A stretch of 40,175 bases of DNA from Acidimicrobiales bacterium (GTDB lineage: Bacteria; Actinomycetota; Acidimicrobiia; Acidimicrobiales; RAAP-2): contig JADGOE010000024.1 in assembly GCA_017883135.1 (NCBI GenBank), positions 1 through 40,175 on the forward strand, in the 5' to 3' direction. Each line of letters begins with the position of its first letter. The stretch's first letter is position 1. Shown here one piece after another: positions 6,872-16,375 of this stretch. Position numbers and translations under genes: made by a program. Under the pieces are notes generated by a model. It was given only the letters and a program-made list of their open reading frames with translations. It searched no databases and had not been told where the DNA came from.

Positions 6872-8530
6872 TCAGGGACTTACAGGATTTCCCGCGGCGG
6901 ACATCGAATTCCGCCGCCCCTCGGCGCGCCGCTCCGCGTCGAGCCGCTCGAGGTCCTCCGAACCGAATTCCACGTGCGACATCGCGTCCGCCAACAGGTG
7001 GTGACCGGCCCGATCTGCGATCAGCCGGTGCATCTCGTGGGCCACCCAGCGGTAGCTGGGATGACCTTGCGAACCCGAGCGGAGCTCGAGCAGATGCATA
7101 GCCTCACGAGCATTCATCTGCATCGAGTACCGGATGCGGTAGGCGAGGGCAACCGCATAGGCCGACTCCACCGGGAAGGGGGCGCTCAGGGCCTCGCACA
7201 GTTCCCTTGACCGCTCCAGCGACGCCACGTACCGCGCCTCGAGACCGGCCTCTTGGACCACCTCGGGCACGTCGTACCCCAAGGTGGTGCCGAGTGCCTG
7301 CCACTCGATGGTCAGCATACGGTGGCGCTGGAGATCGCGGAAGGCGCCATAGTCGGTGACCACGTCGAAACGGTACCCGGTGCGTTCGAAAGCCCGACCC
7401 GGCCGGTGACGCCGATTGGCACGCTCGCCGACATAGGCGCGCAGCAGCGATCGCCGCTCCTCGGCGCCGAGGAGGTGCACCCGTCCGAGGACCTCCTCCT
7501 CCGAGCGGTCGGTGAGCGGCGCGCAGATGGCGGCGATCACCTTCTCCTCGCCCTCGGGATCGAAGTCGACAAGGTCCACCGAGGGTCGGCCCGACGGCCC
7601 GACGGCCAGCTGGTCGGCCGGGGCCACCAGATCGGGGAACAGCTCCCCCACCAACCGGCCCGTGTCCTCACGGGTCCGGAGGAGGTACTCCGACCACGCG
7701 CCGCCCCGGTCGGGTCGGTCGACCCGCTGGAGGAAGGAGGGGATCACCTTGCGGAGCTCCTCCAGCATCATGCCGGCGTACTCTCGGGCTTCGGGCAGCG
7801 GGTGCGACCGCATCCGCAGGAGCAGCATCTCGTAGGACTGCCCGGTGCCGTAGATGCCCACATTGGAGAGGGAGCCGGCCGGCAGCAGGCCTCTCAGGGC
7901 ATCCAGGGCCTTGGCCTGCACTGCCTGGCGGTGGATGAAGTCGGAGTCCCCCGCCCGGCGCGGGTGGCGGACCGCCAGCCACGCCTTCGCCTCGTCGAGC
8001 AGTTCGCCGTAGGTGTCGAACATCCGGTCCATGTCGCCGACATAGCGGGCCCCGAGCGGTGAATCGAGCAGGCCCGGTCCGCGGTAGTAGCGATAGTGGC
8101 CGGTGGTGAGCCGCTGGTTGTAGGCGATGTAGCGGGTCGACTGCTCGAGGTAGGCCATCAGCCTCCCCCACTCGAGGACCTTGGTCAGGACGTTGGACGC
8201 CTGTTCGCATGCCAGGTGCACCCCACCCAGCTGCGCCACCGAGTCGTCTCCGTACTCCAAGAAGACCTTCTCGTAGAGCTCGACCGCCCGCTTCATCCCG
8301 ACGGTGGCGTCGACCGTGGCGTCGCCGCTGATGTCGAGCTCGCCAACGAATTCGTCGATGAACAGCCGGCGCAGGCTCTTCGGCGAACGGGAGTACCGGG
8401 CAAAGAGGGCGCCCTTGACCACCTCCGGCAGATTGACCAGGGCAAACACCGGCCGATCGAGATTGGTCACGTAGCGGCGGAGGATGTCCTCCTCTTCAGC
8501 GCTGAAGGTTTCCACGGCGTAGGGGAACAT
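6872..8530 (-). CDS. Double-length ThyX-like protein (FAD-dependent thymidylate synthase family)
   Basis: 552 residues, about twice the size of a normal ThyX. Two ThyX-like halves are visible. Half one carries RLMAYLEQSTRYI (123-135), the right side of the RHRxxS...SxRY motif with RHR lost, and later LPAGSLSNVGIYGTGQSYEM where NAR would be expected. Half two carries RHR (402-404) without the SxRY part, then MNAREAMHLLELRSGSQ (about 472-488), the normal ThyX C-terminal motif. ThyX makes dTMP from dUMP using methylene-tetrahydrofolate and FAD. Whether this form still does so is uncertain. Similar long proteins annotated as ThyX exist in actinobacteria, from memory. It follows helY by 12 bp. Confidence 0.8.
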   Translation of the reverse strand: MFPYAVETFSAEEEDILRRYVTNLDRPVFALVNLPEVVKGALFARYSRSPKSLRRLFIDEFVGELDISGDATVDATVGMKRAVELYEKVFLEYGDDSVAQLGGVHLACEQASNVLTKVLEWGRLMAYLEQSTRYIAYNQRLTTGHYRYYRGPGLLDSPLGARYVGDMDRMFDTYGELLDEAKAWLAVRHPRRAGDSDFIHRQAVQAKALDALRGLLPAGSLSNVGIYGTGQSYEMLLLRMRSHPLPEAREYAGMMLEELRKVIPSFLQRVDRPDRGGAWSEYLLRTREDTGRLVGELFPDLVAPADQLAVGPSGRPSVDLVDFDPEGEEKVIAAICAPLTDRSEEEVLGRVHLLGAEERRSLLRAYVGERANRRHRPGRAFERTGYRFDVVTDYGAFRDLQRHRMLTIEWQALGTTLGYDVPEVVQEAGLEARYVASLERSRELCEALSAPFPVESAYAVALAYRIRYSMQMNAREAMHLLELRSGSQGHPSYRWVAHEMHRLIADRAGHHLLADAMSHVEFGSEDLERLDAERRAEGRRNSMSAAGNPVSP

Positions 8531-8542
8531 GCCCCGATCACA

Positions 8543-10612
8543 CTAGGACGGCACCAGAGGGTCAGTGGGGGACCCCAGTGCCGCCGGGTCGTCTGCTCCC
8601 ACAACGCCCCGCTTGAGCAGGGCAACCGCCAGATGGGCCGCCTCGCGGGTATCGGGCTCGGTCGCCACCTGGGCCAACTGGCGCACCAGGTCGATCAACT
8701 GGCGAATGTTGCGGACGAAGTCGCCGGGCGCCACCTCGGCGTCCCTCAGCACCGTGCCGAGGGTGGCTCCCTTGGCCCACCCGATCACCGACCGGGCCAG
8801 GCCCGCGTCGGGCCGCCGGGTCCGACGCAGCCCGACACGGCGCTCGTCGGCCCGGAGCTCGTCGGCCATGGCACCCAGGCGAACCAGCCGCTCGACCACC
8901 AACTTGCTGCGCGGTTCGACGGCGTCCTCTGCGGCCCGGCGAGCCTCGAAGGTCAGCGCAGAGGCGACCCCGGCCAACGATGCGGGATCGAGCCCGTCGA
9001 ACAGTCCACCCCGGAGGGCCTCGGCGACCAGTAGGTCCGACTCGTGGTAGATGCCCGCGAGGGCGTGGCCGGCATCGGTCAGCCCCCATCCGTCGAGGAA
9101 CCCGCGCGTCTCGAGGATGGCCAGGCGCCGGTCCAGCAAGGCGGGCAACGACTCCGAGTCGGCAGGTGCCTGCCACTGCCCGTACGAGGCCGCCAGCAGG
9201 CCGTGTGCCTCCTTGCGTGACCACCGGCGCACCAGGTTGACCGCCAGATTGTAGGTCGGATGGAACGACGACAGCAGGTCCGGCGGTGGAGCGAGGGCGG
9301 TCCGGGCCACCAGGCCGAACGGGGAGGCCGCCGACCACAGGACGAAGGCGTGCCCGACCGTGTCGATGCCTCGCCGTCCAGCTCGGCCGGTCAGCTGCTG
9401 GTACTCCCCCGAGGTGAGCGCAGAAGTGTCGGCACCGCGGAACTTGGCGAAGCGTTCCACCACCACGGTGCGGGCGGGCATGTTGATCCCGAGCGCCAGA
9501 GTTTCGGTGGCGAACACCACCTTCAACAGTCCCTCGGAGAAGCACCGCTCGACTGCCTGGCGGAATGCCGGCACCAGTCCGGCGTGGTGCGGGGCGACGC
9601 CTGCCTCGAGAGCCGCCGACCACGGTCCGTACCCCAGGGTCCCCAGATCGTCGTCGTCCAACCGGTCGACGGCGGCCTCGGTGAGGTGGCGGATACGTGC
9701 CCGCTCGTCGGGTGTCGTCAGCCGCACGCCGTCCTGTAAGCACTGGCGGGTGGCATCGTCACACGCCGCTCGCGAGAAGATGAAGGTGATGGCAGGCAGC
9801 ATTCCCGCCGACGCCAGATACTCCACGACCTCGGTCCTCCGGGGGGTCCGATACCGGTGGCGGGGATTGCGCCGCCGGCGGTCGTCCAGGGCGATGCCGT
9901 CCGGGTTGGCCTTGCCGTTCCCGAGCAGCGGCAACACGGTAAGCCCGTCACGACCCCGCTCGGCCACCGCGAAGTGGTGGTGCAGCGTCACCGGCCGGTG
10001 GGTCTCCACCACCACCGTGGTCGGTCCGCGGACCGAGGTGAGCCACGCCCCGAAATCGACGGCATTGCTGACCGTGGCCGACAGGCTCACGAAGGTGACC
10101 CCCGCAGGTGTGAGGACGAGCACCTCCTCCCACACCGAGCCCCGATAGGGGTCCTGGAGGTAGTGGACCTCGTCGAGTACCACCACTTCCAGCCTGTCGA
10201 GGGTGGAGGAGCGGGCAAAGAGCATGTTGCGAAGGACCTCGGTGGTCATGACCACGATCCCCGCATGGGGCTGGTAGGACACGTCGCCGGTCAGCAGTCC
10301 GACCCGTCCCTCCCCGTACCGGGCCGATAGCTCGGCGAACTTCTGGTTGGACAGCGCCTTGATCGGCGTGGTGTAGAACGCCTTTCCGCCCGACTCGAGC
10401 GCCCGCGCCGCGGCGTACTCGGCGATCAGCGTCTTCCCCGACCCGGTGGGCGCCGACACCAGCACCGACTCACCCCGGTCGAGGGCATCCATGGCCTGGT
10501 GCTGGAATCCGTCAGGGCGGAACCCGAGCCCGCGCTCGAAACGACCCCGGAAGTCGTCCCCCTCCAGTGCAGCGGCGTCCCGGGCGGGGCCCGTGGGACG
10601 CCCGGGGGTCAT
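8543..10612 (-). CDS. helY: Ski2/Mtr4-like DExH-box RNA helicase (HelY type)
   Basis: 689 residues from the ATG at 10612; the frame is open further upstream but that part is inside tatC. Superfamily 2 motifs are in order: APTGSGKT (54-61), TTPIKALSNQKF, DEVH (147-150), SATVSN, a motif IV FIFSRAACD, ATETLALGINMPARTVV and QLTGRAGRRGID. These match the Ski2/Mtr4 group and actinobacterial HelY, which sits next to tatC in mycobacteria too. It is shorter than the about 900 residues I recall for mycobacterial HelY, mainly at the C-terminal side. Its start overlaps the tatC stop (ATGA), so translation is probably coupled. RNA unwinding or RNA turnover is the expected role. Confidence 0.9.
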   Translation of the reverse strand: MTPGRPTGPARDAAALEGDDFRGRFERGLGFRPDGFQHQAMDALDRGESVLVSAPTGSGKTLIAEYAAARALESGGKAFYTTPIKALSNQKFAELSARYGEGRVGLLTGDVSYQPHAGIVVMTTEVLRNMLFARSSTLDRLEVVVLDEVHYLQDPYRGSVWEEVLVLTPAGVTFVSLSATVSNAVDFGAWLTSVRGPTTVVVETHRPVTLHHHFAVAERGRDGLTVLPLLGNGKANPDGIALDDRRRRNPRHRYRTPRRTEVVEYLASAGMLPAITFIFSRAACDDATRQCLQDGVRLTTPDERARIRHLTEAAVDRLDDDDLGTLGYGPWSAALEAGVAPHHAGLVPAFRQAVERCFSEGLLKVVFATETLALGINMPARTVVVERFAKFRGADTSALTSGEYQQLTGRAGRRGIDTVGHAFVLWSAASPFGLVARTALAPPPDLLSSFHPTYNLAVNLVRRWSRKEAHGLLAASYGQWQAPADSESLPALLDRRLAILETRGFLDGWGLTDAGHALAGIYHESDLLVAEALRGGLFDGLDPASLAGVASALTFEARRAAEDAVEPRSKLVVERLVRLGAMADELRADERRVGLRRTRRPDAGLARSVIGWAKGATLGTVLRDAEVAPGDFVRNIRQLIDLVRQLAQVATEPDTREAAHLAVALLKRGVVGADDPAALGSPTDPLVPS

Positions 10613-11358
10613 CGGCGGATGAGCTTCCCGACGATGATCGAAAGTTCGTAGAAGAGGTAGAGCGGAATGGCCATCGCCATCATCGAAAACGGGTCCGAGC
10701 TCGGAGTCACCACCCCGGCCACCACGACGATGAGGACGATGGCCCATCGCCTCCACGAGGAGAGCTGTTTGGGCGTCAGCACCCCTGCGACCTCCAACGA
10801 GACCAGCAGCACCGGGAACTCGAAGGTGACGCCGAAGACCGTCATCAGCAACACGATGAGGCTGAGGTACTTGGTGGGATCGAGGATCTGGGTCAGGCTC
10901 GGGCCACCGATGGTGCCGAGGAAGTTCAACGCATGGGGAAAGGTCAAGAACGCGACGACGCACCCCAGAGCGAACAACAAGATCGAAGCCACGATGAAGG
11001 GGATCGCGTACTTCTTCTCCTTGGGGTTCAACCCGGGTGTGATGAACCGCCAGAGCTCCCAGAGCAGCACCGGGGAGGCGAGGAACAGTCCGCCGTACGC
11101 GGCGATCTTGATCCGCAGGGCCAGGCCGTCCAACGGTCCCGTGATGTAGAAGCCGCAGTGGTGTGGTTCCACCTGGCAGTAGGGATGCTTCAGCAGTACA
11201 AGGATCCAGTTGTAGAGGAGGAAGGAGACCGTGGCGGTGACCGCGAAGGTTACGGCGCAGACCACCACCCGGCGGCGGAGTTCGGTCAGGTGTTCGACCA
11301 GCGTCATCGAGTCCGGCTCGGGCCGGGCTTCGCTACGACGCTTCAGTGAGATGGCCAT
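10609..11358 (-). CDS. tatC: Twin-arginine translocase subunit TatC
   Basis: 249-residue polytopic membrane protein, the receptor core that binds twin-arginine signal peptides. The N-terminus SMTLVEHLTELRRRVVV carries the conserved EHLxELRxR motif. WELWRFITPGLNPKEKK is the conserved loop before transmembrane helix 3. About six membrane helices can be traced. The gene is 13 bp downstream of tatB and overlaps helY by 4 bp, the same tatA/B-tatC-helY order seen in mycobacteria. No TatA partner other than the neighbouring TatB-like gene is present in the window. Confidence 0.96.
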   Translation of the reverse strand: MAISLKRRSEARPEPDSMTLVEHLTELRRRVVVCAVTFAVTATVSFLLYNWILVLLKHPYCQVEPHHCGFYITGPLDGLALRIKIAAYGGLFLASPVLLWELWRFITPGLNPKEKKYAIPFIVASILLFALGCVVAFLTFPHALNFLGTIGGPSLTQILDPTKYLSLIVLLMTVFGVTFEFPVLLVSLEVAGVLTPKQLSSWRRWAIVLIVVVAGVVTPSSDPFSMMAMAIPLYLFYELSIIVGKLIRR

Positions 11359-11371
11359 GGGTTCCGACCGG

Positions 11372-11839
11372 TCAGTTCATCCCGGGGTCATCCGGGACGG
11401 CTCGACCGTTGGATCGGACCTGATGGACGATGCCGCCCGGGTCGGTGATCGAGATCCGGGGGATGGACAGCTCTTCTGCGGCCCGCACCGTTGCTGCGGG
11501 CCGGTTGGTGCCGCCCGATGGCTGTACCGCGTCACCTCGGACCTCGGGAGTCTCGTGTCCGCTCACTGCCGACGGGGTAGCGCCGTTCTCCGCACTGTGG
11601 GAGTCGGCCAGGTTGTCGAGGAAGGCGAGCGGCGATCGTACCGCCTGGGAGATGACCTCGGAAGAAGGCAGCTCAGGGAAGTTGCCCCGCACCTCGGTCT
11701 CGAGGCGCTCGCGCAACTTGCGGAAATCGCCCCACAGGCCGCCGATCTGCCTGGCCACTTTGGGCAGCTTGTCCGGGCCGAGCACGATGAGGGCCACCAC
11801 CAGGATGACCAGCAGCTTCGCCGGGCTGAGAAATGGCAC
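11372..11839 (-). CDS. tatB: Sec-independent translocase protein TatA/TatB
   Basis: 155 residues starting at a GTG (11839; VPFLSPAKLL). It has one N-terminal membrane helix (LLVILVVALIVLGPDKLP) with the conserved LGPDKLPK hinge, then an amphipathic helix (VARQIGGLWGDFRKLRERLE) and a long polar tail. The GPDKLP hinge and length over 150 residues favour TatB over TatA. An extended frame begins upstream (11923), but those residues are unlike the family. Placed directly before tatC, it should act with TatC at the cytoplasmic membrane in the recognition of folded Tat substrates. Confidence 0.9.
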   Translation of the reverse strand: MPFLSPAKLLVILVVALIVLGPDKLPKVARQIGGLWGDFRKLRERLETEVRGNFPELPSSEVISQAVRSPLAFLDNLADSHSAENGATPSAVSGHETPEVRGDAVQPSGGTNRPAATVRAAEELSIPRISITDPGGIVHQVRSNGRAVPDDPGMN

Positions 11840-11929
11840 GTCGACGAGTGTACCGGGGCAGGGGCCGGGCGGAGTCCCGCTCCCCCCTTGCTCCCACTCA
11901 GATCCGCCCCTCCGTGCCCACACCGCCGG

Positions 11930-12628
11930 CTAGTCGGAACCAGCGTGTCCCTCGTGGCGCTGGTCACCCTCCTGGGTGGAGGGCCGGGCGCCGCGCAGCG
12001 CGGCCAGCGCGGCCAGCACCGCCACGAGCACCCCGGCGGTGACCGTGGTCAGGATCAGCAGCCACATCACAGCGTCGAGCGGCCAGACCTTGATGGCCAT
12101 CGTCCCCACGATGAGCTTCCCCGGGATGGGACCGAAGTAGCGGCTGTCCTCCGAGTCGGTGCGGTTGTCGCCCATCACGAAGTACTCGCCTGCAGGCACG
12201 GTGAAGGGGTGATTGAGGCTGAACCCGTCAGGAAGCCGGCTGGGTGTGGTCACCGGCTGGGGAGTCGCCAGCCACGGTTCGACCAGGGGCCTGCCGTCGA
12301 TGCGCACACGGCCGTCGACCGAGGAGACGGTTTCACCCGGGAGCCCGACAACCCGCTTGACCAGGTCGGCATAGGACGCCTGTTCCAGAGGCGGCCGGGT
12401 GAACACCACGATGTCACCACGTCGTACACCGTGAAGGTGGAAGGTCACCTTGTCGACCATGATCCGGTCACCGATCTGGAGGGTGGGGAGCATCGAACCC
12501 GACGGGATGGAGAACATCTGCGCCACGTAGTTCCGGACGCAGACGGCCAGCAGCACGGCGATCCCCAGCACGGCCAGCCATTCGAACACCCGCCGCCGCC
12601 ACCTGGCCCCCGATATCGGCCCGGTCAT
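11930..12628 (-). CDS. lepB: Type I signal peptidase (first of two)
   Basis: 232 residues. An N-terminal membrane helix (about 16-31) leads to the catalytic domain. Nucleophile Ser45 lies in IPSGSMLPTL and general base Lys91 in DLVKRVVGLPGE. The conserved box VMGDNRTDSEDSRYFGPIP follows. A second membrane helix (VMWLLILTTVTAGVLVAVLAAL) is present near the C-terminus, as in actinobacterial SPases. It removes signal peptides from Sec and Tat exported proteins, which fits its place just upstream of tatB and tatC. The second copy lies 94 bp upstream in the same orientation. Confidence 0.95.
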   Translation of the reverse strand: MTGPISGARWRRRVFEWLAVLGIAVLLAVCVRNYVAQMFSIPSGSMLPTLQIGDRIMVDKVTFHLHGVRRGDIVVFTRPPLEQASYADLVKRVVGLPGETVSSVDGRVRIDGRPLVEPWLATPQPVTTPSRLPDGFSLNHPFTVPAGEYFVMGDNRTDSEDSRYFGPIPGKLIVGTMAIKVWPLDAVMWLLILTTVTAGVLVAVLAALAALRGARPSTQEGDQRHEGHAGSD

Positions 12629-12722
12629 CCTCGAGCCTTGTGGTCGGTGACCCCGATGGGGCTTCGCTTCAGGTCGGGATCCACCGGAGTTCGACGCTAA
12701 CCCACGGGAAGCGGAGGGACTC

Positions 12723-13382
12723 CTACAGGCCCTTCACGTGCCCGAACGGCCACACGACCGCCACGGCACGTCCCACGATCAGCGATTTGGGGATAGGACC
12801 GAAGAACCTGCTGTCCTCCGAGTTCATCCGGTTGTCCCCCATCACGAAGTACTCGCCGGCCGGGATCTTGATCGGCCCGGGCAGGTTGAACTGCTGGTTG
12901 GCATCAGAGGGGAGGGCTCCGGTGAAGCTGTCGAGGCCGGGCGGGAGCCAGGGTTCGGCCAGCCGCGTGCCGTCGATATAGACGTGCCCGCTTTGCGAGG
13001 AGATCGTCTCACCAGGGAGCCCGATCACACGTTTGACCAGGTCGGCGTAGGCCTGATCCTCCAGCGGCGGCCGGGCGAACACGACGATGTCCCCTCTGTG
13101 CACCGCATGGAGTTGGTAGCTGAGCTTGTTGACGATGATCCGGTCGCCCACCTGCAGGGTGGGCGTCATCGACGGCGACGGGATGTAGAAGGACTGGACG
13201 ACGTAGGTGCGCAGCACGACGGTGCACACGAGCACGGCCATCAGGATGATCGCCCATTCGATGACCGCCCGGTAGCCGACGCCCCTCGACCGCTCGTCGC
13301 TCATCTCCCCCTCGCCGCCGTCATCGGGCGGTGGACCAGAGGCGGCGGACAGCAGCGACGCGCCGGTGGTTTCATTGGTCAC
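12723..13382 (-). CDS. lepB: Type I signal peptidase (second of two)
   Basis: 219 residues, clearly paralogous to its neighbour: Ser71 in IPSPSMTPTL, Lys117 in DLVKRVIGLPGE, and VMGDNRMNSEDSRFFGPIP. A single membrane helix lies at about 40-60, and unlike the other copy there is no C-terminal membrane span. The start is a GTG (MTNETTG); an ATG at residue 27 (MSDERSRG) is an alternative. The pair lies between the proteasome genes and the tat genes, where mycobacteria carry pafB and pafC. Different membrane topology suggests that the two enzymes may not be redundant. Confidence 0.94.
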   Translation of the reverse strand: MTNETTGASLLSAASGPPPDDGGEGEMSDERSRGVGYRAVIEWAIILMAVLVCTVVLRTYVVQSFYIPSPSMTPTLQVGDRIIVNKLSYQLHAVHRGDIVVFARPPLEDQAYADLVKRVIGLPGETISSQSGHVYIDGTRLAEPWLPPGLDSFTGALPSDANQQFNLPGPIKIPAGEYFVMGDNRMNSEDSRFFGPIPKSLIVGRAVAVVWPFGHVKGL

Positions 13383-13458
13383 GATCAGGGGACGCTACCG
13401 CACCGAGGGAGTGGTCGAGCGCAGGGCAGCGCTCGGCCCTTGCCCCACCATCGGGCGA

Positions 13459-14826
13459 TCACAGCCCGGCGATGAGCTTGTCGACCCGCTCGTCCTTCGA
13501 CTTGAACGGGTCTTTCAGCAGCACGGTGCGCTGGGCCTGGTCGTTCAGCTTGAGATGGACCCAGTCGACGGTGAAGTCACGCCGGCGCTCCTTGGCCCGC
13601 TTCACGAACTCGCCGCGCAGGCGGGCCCGCGTGGTCTGCGGTGGCGTCGACATGGCGGTGACGATGTCCACGTCGTCGCAGATCCGGTCCAACTGGTCGT
13701 GGCGCTGCAGGCGGTAGTAGAGACCGCGGGAGCGGTCCACGTCGTGATATTGCAGGTCGAGGAGCGCCACCGTGGGGCTGTGGAGTGGCAGGTCGTGACG
13801 ATCGCGGTAACGATCGATGAGGCGATACTTGGCCACCCAGTCGCACTCTCGGTGCAGGGAGAGAGGGTCCGACTCCAACCCCTTGAGACAGTGCTCCCAC
13901 ATGTCGAGAGCCCGGTCCTCCTGGGCGGAGAGGCCCTGTCGATCGCGATAGCGGATGGCCCGCTGGAGGTACTCACCTTGGAGGTCCAGCGCGCTCATCT
14001 CACGCCCGTTGGCCAGCCTGACCGGGCGCCGGCAGGTGATGTCGTGGCTGATCTCGCGGATGGCCCGGATCGGGTTCTCGAGAGTCAGGTCACGCATGAC
14101 CGTCGAGGGGTCCTCCAGCATCCGAAGGACGATGCTGGTGGCGCCGACTTTCAGGAACGTGGCGTACTCGCTCATGTTGGAATCGCCGACGATGACGTGC
14201 AGCCGGCGGTACTTTTCGGCATCGGCGTGGGGCTCGTCGCGGGTGTTGATGATGGGCCGGCTCCTGGTGGTGGCCGAGGACACCCCTTCCCAGATGTGCT
14301 CGGCCCGCTGGCTCAGGCAGAACACCGCGCCCCGTGCGGTCTGGAGCACCTTGCCCGCTCCCGCATAGACCTGCCGGCTGACCAGAAAGGGGATCAGCAC
14401 CTCGGTGTAGTGGGTGAAGTCGTCGCGCCGACTGGTGAGGTAGTTCTCGTGGCAGCCGTAGGAATTGCCGGCCGAGTCGGTATTGTTCTTGAACAGGTAG
14501 ATGTCCCCGCGGATGCCCTCCTCGCGCAGCCGGGCCTCGGCCCCCTCGACCAACGAGGAGAGGATCCACTCCCCCGCCTTGTCGTGGGCGACCAGCTCGG
14601 CGACGTCATCGCACTCGGGGGTCGCGTACTCCGGATGGCTGCCCACGTCGAGGTAGAGACGGGCCCCGTTCTCGAGGAAGACGTTGGAGGATCGACCCCA
14701 GCTCACCACCCGGCGGAACAGGTAGCGGGCCACCTCGTCGGGGCTCAGCCGCCGCTGCCCGCGCAGAGTACAGGTGACACCGTATTCGTTCTCCAAGCCG
14801 TAGATCCGCTTGTCCATCTCCCTCAC
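13459..14826 (-). CDS. pafA: Pup--protein ligase PafA
   Basis: 455 residues. PafA uses ATP to join the C-terminal glutamate of Pup to lysines of target proteins. Family motifs are plain: [12 protein letters not shown] at the N-terminus with the metal-binding glutamates, [32 protein letters not shown] and [19 protein letters not shown]. It resembles Dop in the same window, since both belong to the carboxylate-amine ligase (glutamine synthetase-like) fold, but lacks the Dop loop near the N-terminus. The start is either GTG 14826 or ATG 14817 (MDKRIYG). A perfect palindrome covers the GTG. It lies downstream of prcA. Confidence 0.96.
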   Translation of the reverse strand: MREMDKRIYGLENEYGVTCTLRGQRRLSPDEVARYLFRRVVSWGRSSNVFLENGARLYLDVGSHPEYATPECDDVAELVAHDKAGEWILSSLVEGAEARLREEGIRGDIYLFKNNTDSAGNSYGCHENYLTSRRDDFTHYTEVLIPFLVSRQVYAGAGKVLQTARGAVFCLSQRAEHIWEGVSSATTRSRPIINTRDEPHADAEKYRRLHVIVGDSNMSEYATFLKVGATSIVLRMLEDPSTVMRDLTLENPIRAIREISHDITCRRPVRLANGREMSALDLQGEYLQRAIRYRDRQGLSAQEDRALDMWEHCLKGLESDPLSLHRECDWVAKYRLIDRYRDRHDLPLHSPTVALLDLQYHDVDRSRGLYYRLQRHDQLDRICDDVDIVTAMSTPPQTTRARLRGEFVKRAKERRRDFTVDWVHLKLNDQAQRTVLLKDPFKSKDERVDKLIAGL

Positions 14827-14838
14827 GGTACCGTGAGG
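14821..14838. promoter_or_regulatory. Perfect 18-bp palindrome at the pafA start
   Basis: CCTCACGGT and ACCGTGAGG form an uninterrupted 18-bp palindrome that overlaps the possible GTG start of pafA, in the 54-bp gap after prcA. A dimeric repressor or activator site for pafA alone, or an mRNA hairpin hiding the start, are both possible. If the ATG at 14817 is used, the palindrome lies directly upstream of it. Confidence 0.4.
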
Positions 14839-14880
14839 ACGGCCGATCGCTACGTACCCGCCCGATCATCACCGCCCGGC

Positions 14881-15558
14881 TCAGCCGAGCAGTGCCTCCA
14901 GTTCGCCGTCGACAAGTCGCCGGAATGAACGGCGACCGTTGCCCTCGGCCAGTACAGCCACTTCGAGATCGGGTCCTCCGAGGGTCCGGTCGGAACCGGC
15001 AAGGGCACCCACTGCCGAACGAAGGGCGTCGGCCAGCGACCACCCACTCGTCCACTCCTGCTCGAGGCGCTGGGCGATGGTTTCGGTCTCGCCTCCCAGG
15101 ACGGCGTAGCGGTCCTCGTCGGTGATCGTTCCCTCGTAGGCGATGTGGTACATCTGCGGCGGGCGCAGCTCGGTTCCCAACTCCGCCACCAGGATCTCGA
15201 CCTCCAGGGGCTTCATCTCGTGGGTGAAGACCTGTCCGAGGTACTGCGCGTAGAGATTGGCCAGTGACCGCGCTTCGACGTCCTCGCGGCTGTAGGCATA
15301 TCCCTTGGTGTCGGCGTGCCGGATCCCCGACACCCGCAGCTGGTCGAACTCGTTGTACTTGCCCACGCCGGCGAAGGCGATCCGGTCGTAGATCTCACTG
15401 ATCTTGTGAAGGGACCGTGACGGGTTGTCCGCCACGATAGCGATGCCGAGGTCGTAGGTTGTCGCCACCAGCGACCGACCTCGGGCGATGCCCTTTTGGG
15501 CATACTCGGCCCGATCCTTCATGACCTGTTCGGGCGCCACGTAGTAGGGCATGGTCAT
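14881..15558 (-). CDS. prcA: Proteasome alpha subunit
   Basis: 225 residues with the bacterial 20S alpha-type features: [26 protein letters not shown] at the N-terminus (the gate and the H0 helix), [27 protein letters not shown], and [20 protein letters not shown]. There is no N-terminal threonine, as expected. Alpha subunits form the outer rings that gate substrate entry and dock the Mpa hexamer. Its ATG overlaps the prcB stop (ATGA), so synthesis of the two is probably coupled. The C-terminus is somewhat shorter than in mycobacteria. An alternative start is the ATG at 15552 (MPYYV). Confidence 0.96.
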   Translation of the reverse strand: MTMPYYVAPEQVMKDRAEYAQKGIARGRSLVATTYDLGIAIVADNPSRSLHKISEIYDRIAFAGVGKYNEFDQLRVSGIRHADTKGYAYSREDVEARSLANLYAQYLGQVFTHEMKPLEVEILVAELGTELRPPQMYHIAYEGTITDEDRYAVLGGETETIAQRLEQEWTSGWSLADALRSAVGALAGSDRTLGGPDLEVAVLAEGNGRRSFRRLVDGELEALLG

Positions 15559-16370
15559 GGCTGGCGACCCTCGGCTCGACGGCGTTCGATGAGTGCGGCG
15601 AACCGCTCGGCCACCTCGTCCTCCGGCACAGACAGGAATCCGTCGGCGGTGACCGTGGCCACCAGCGGATAGATGCCCCTGATCAGATCGGGGCCGCCGG
15701 TCGCCGAGTCCTCGTCAGCAGCCTCGTAGAGCGCTTCGATCGACAGCTCCACCGCCTCGTCCCGTGCCAATCCCACCCGGTAGCCGAGCTTGATGGTGGT
15801 CCGCGCGTCACGTCCACCCGAACCGGTGGCGTTGTACTCGGTCTCCTCGTAGTGCCCGCCGGTCACGTCGTAGGTGAAGATCCGGCCGGTTCCCCGAGTC
15901 AGGTCGAAGCCGGCAAACAGCGGCACGACGGCCAGGCCCTGCATGGCCATGGGCAGGTGCTCCCGCACCATCTGGCTCAGCTGGTTGGCCTTTCCCTCGA
16001 GGCTGAGGACCACCCCTTCGACCTTCTCGTAGTGCTCGAGCTGGGTCTGGAACAGACGCACCATCTCCACGGCCGGACCGGCTGCACCGGCGATGGCCAC
16101 GGCCGAGAACCGGTCGGCGGGGAAGACCTTCTCCATCGAGCGGTGGGCGATGGCATGGCCCTCGGTGGCCCGCCGATCGCCGGCCATCACCACGCCGTCG
16201 GCGTACCGGAGCGCGGCAACCGTGGTGCCGTGACGGAACCGGTCCTCCGCGGCGGTCCCAGCCGACATGGTGGCGGCCGTCGGCGACGGTCCGGGCACCT
16301 TCAGACGGCGGATCAGCCCGGCGAAATCAGGACCGGGGTCTTCTGTGGTCGAAAAGAGCGGCAGGGTCAC
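15555..16370 (-). CDS. prcB: Proteasome beta subunit
   Basis: 271 residues: a 48-residue propeptide that is removed autocatalytically, then the mature chain beginning with Thr49 in HGTTVAAL. The catalytic partners of Thr1 are all present at the expected spacing, Asp65 (mature Asp17) in GDRRAT and Lys81 (mature Lys33) in MEKVF. The GSGG motif near the C-terminal half of the chain is also present. The enzyme is therefore predicted active. It lies 5 bp after pup and overlaps prcA, giving a pup-prcB-prcA unit as in mycobacteria. Confidence 0.97.
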   Translation of the reverse strand: MTLPLFSTTEDPGPDFAGLIRRLKVPGPSPTAATMSAGTAAEDRFRHGTTVAALRYADGVVMAGDRRATEGHAIAHRSMEKVFPADRFSAVAIAGAAGPAVEMVRLFQTQLEHYEKVEGVVLSLEGKANQLSQMVREHLPMAMQGLAVVPLFAGFDLTRGTGRIFTYDVTGGHYEETEYNATGSGGRDARTTIKLGYRVGLARDEAVELSIEALYEAADEDSATGGPDLIRGIYPLVATVTADGFLSVPEDEVAERFAALIERRRAEGRQP

Positions 16371-16375
16371 CGGTA

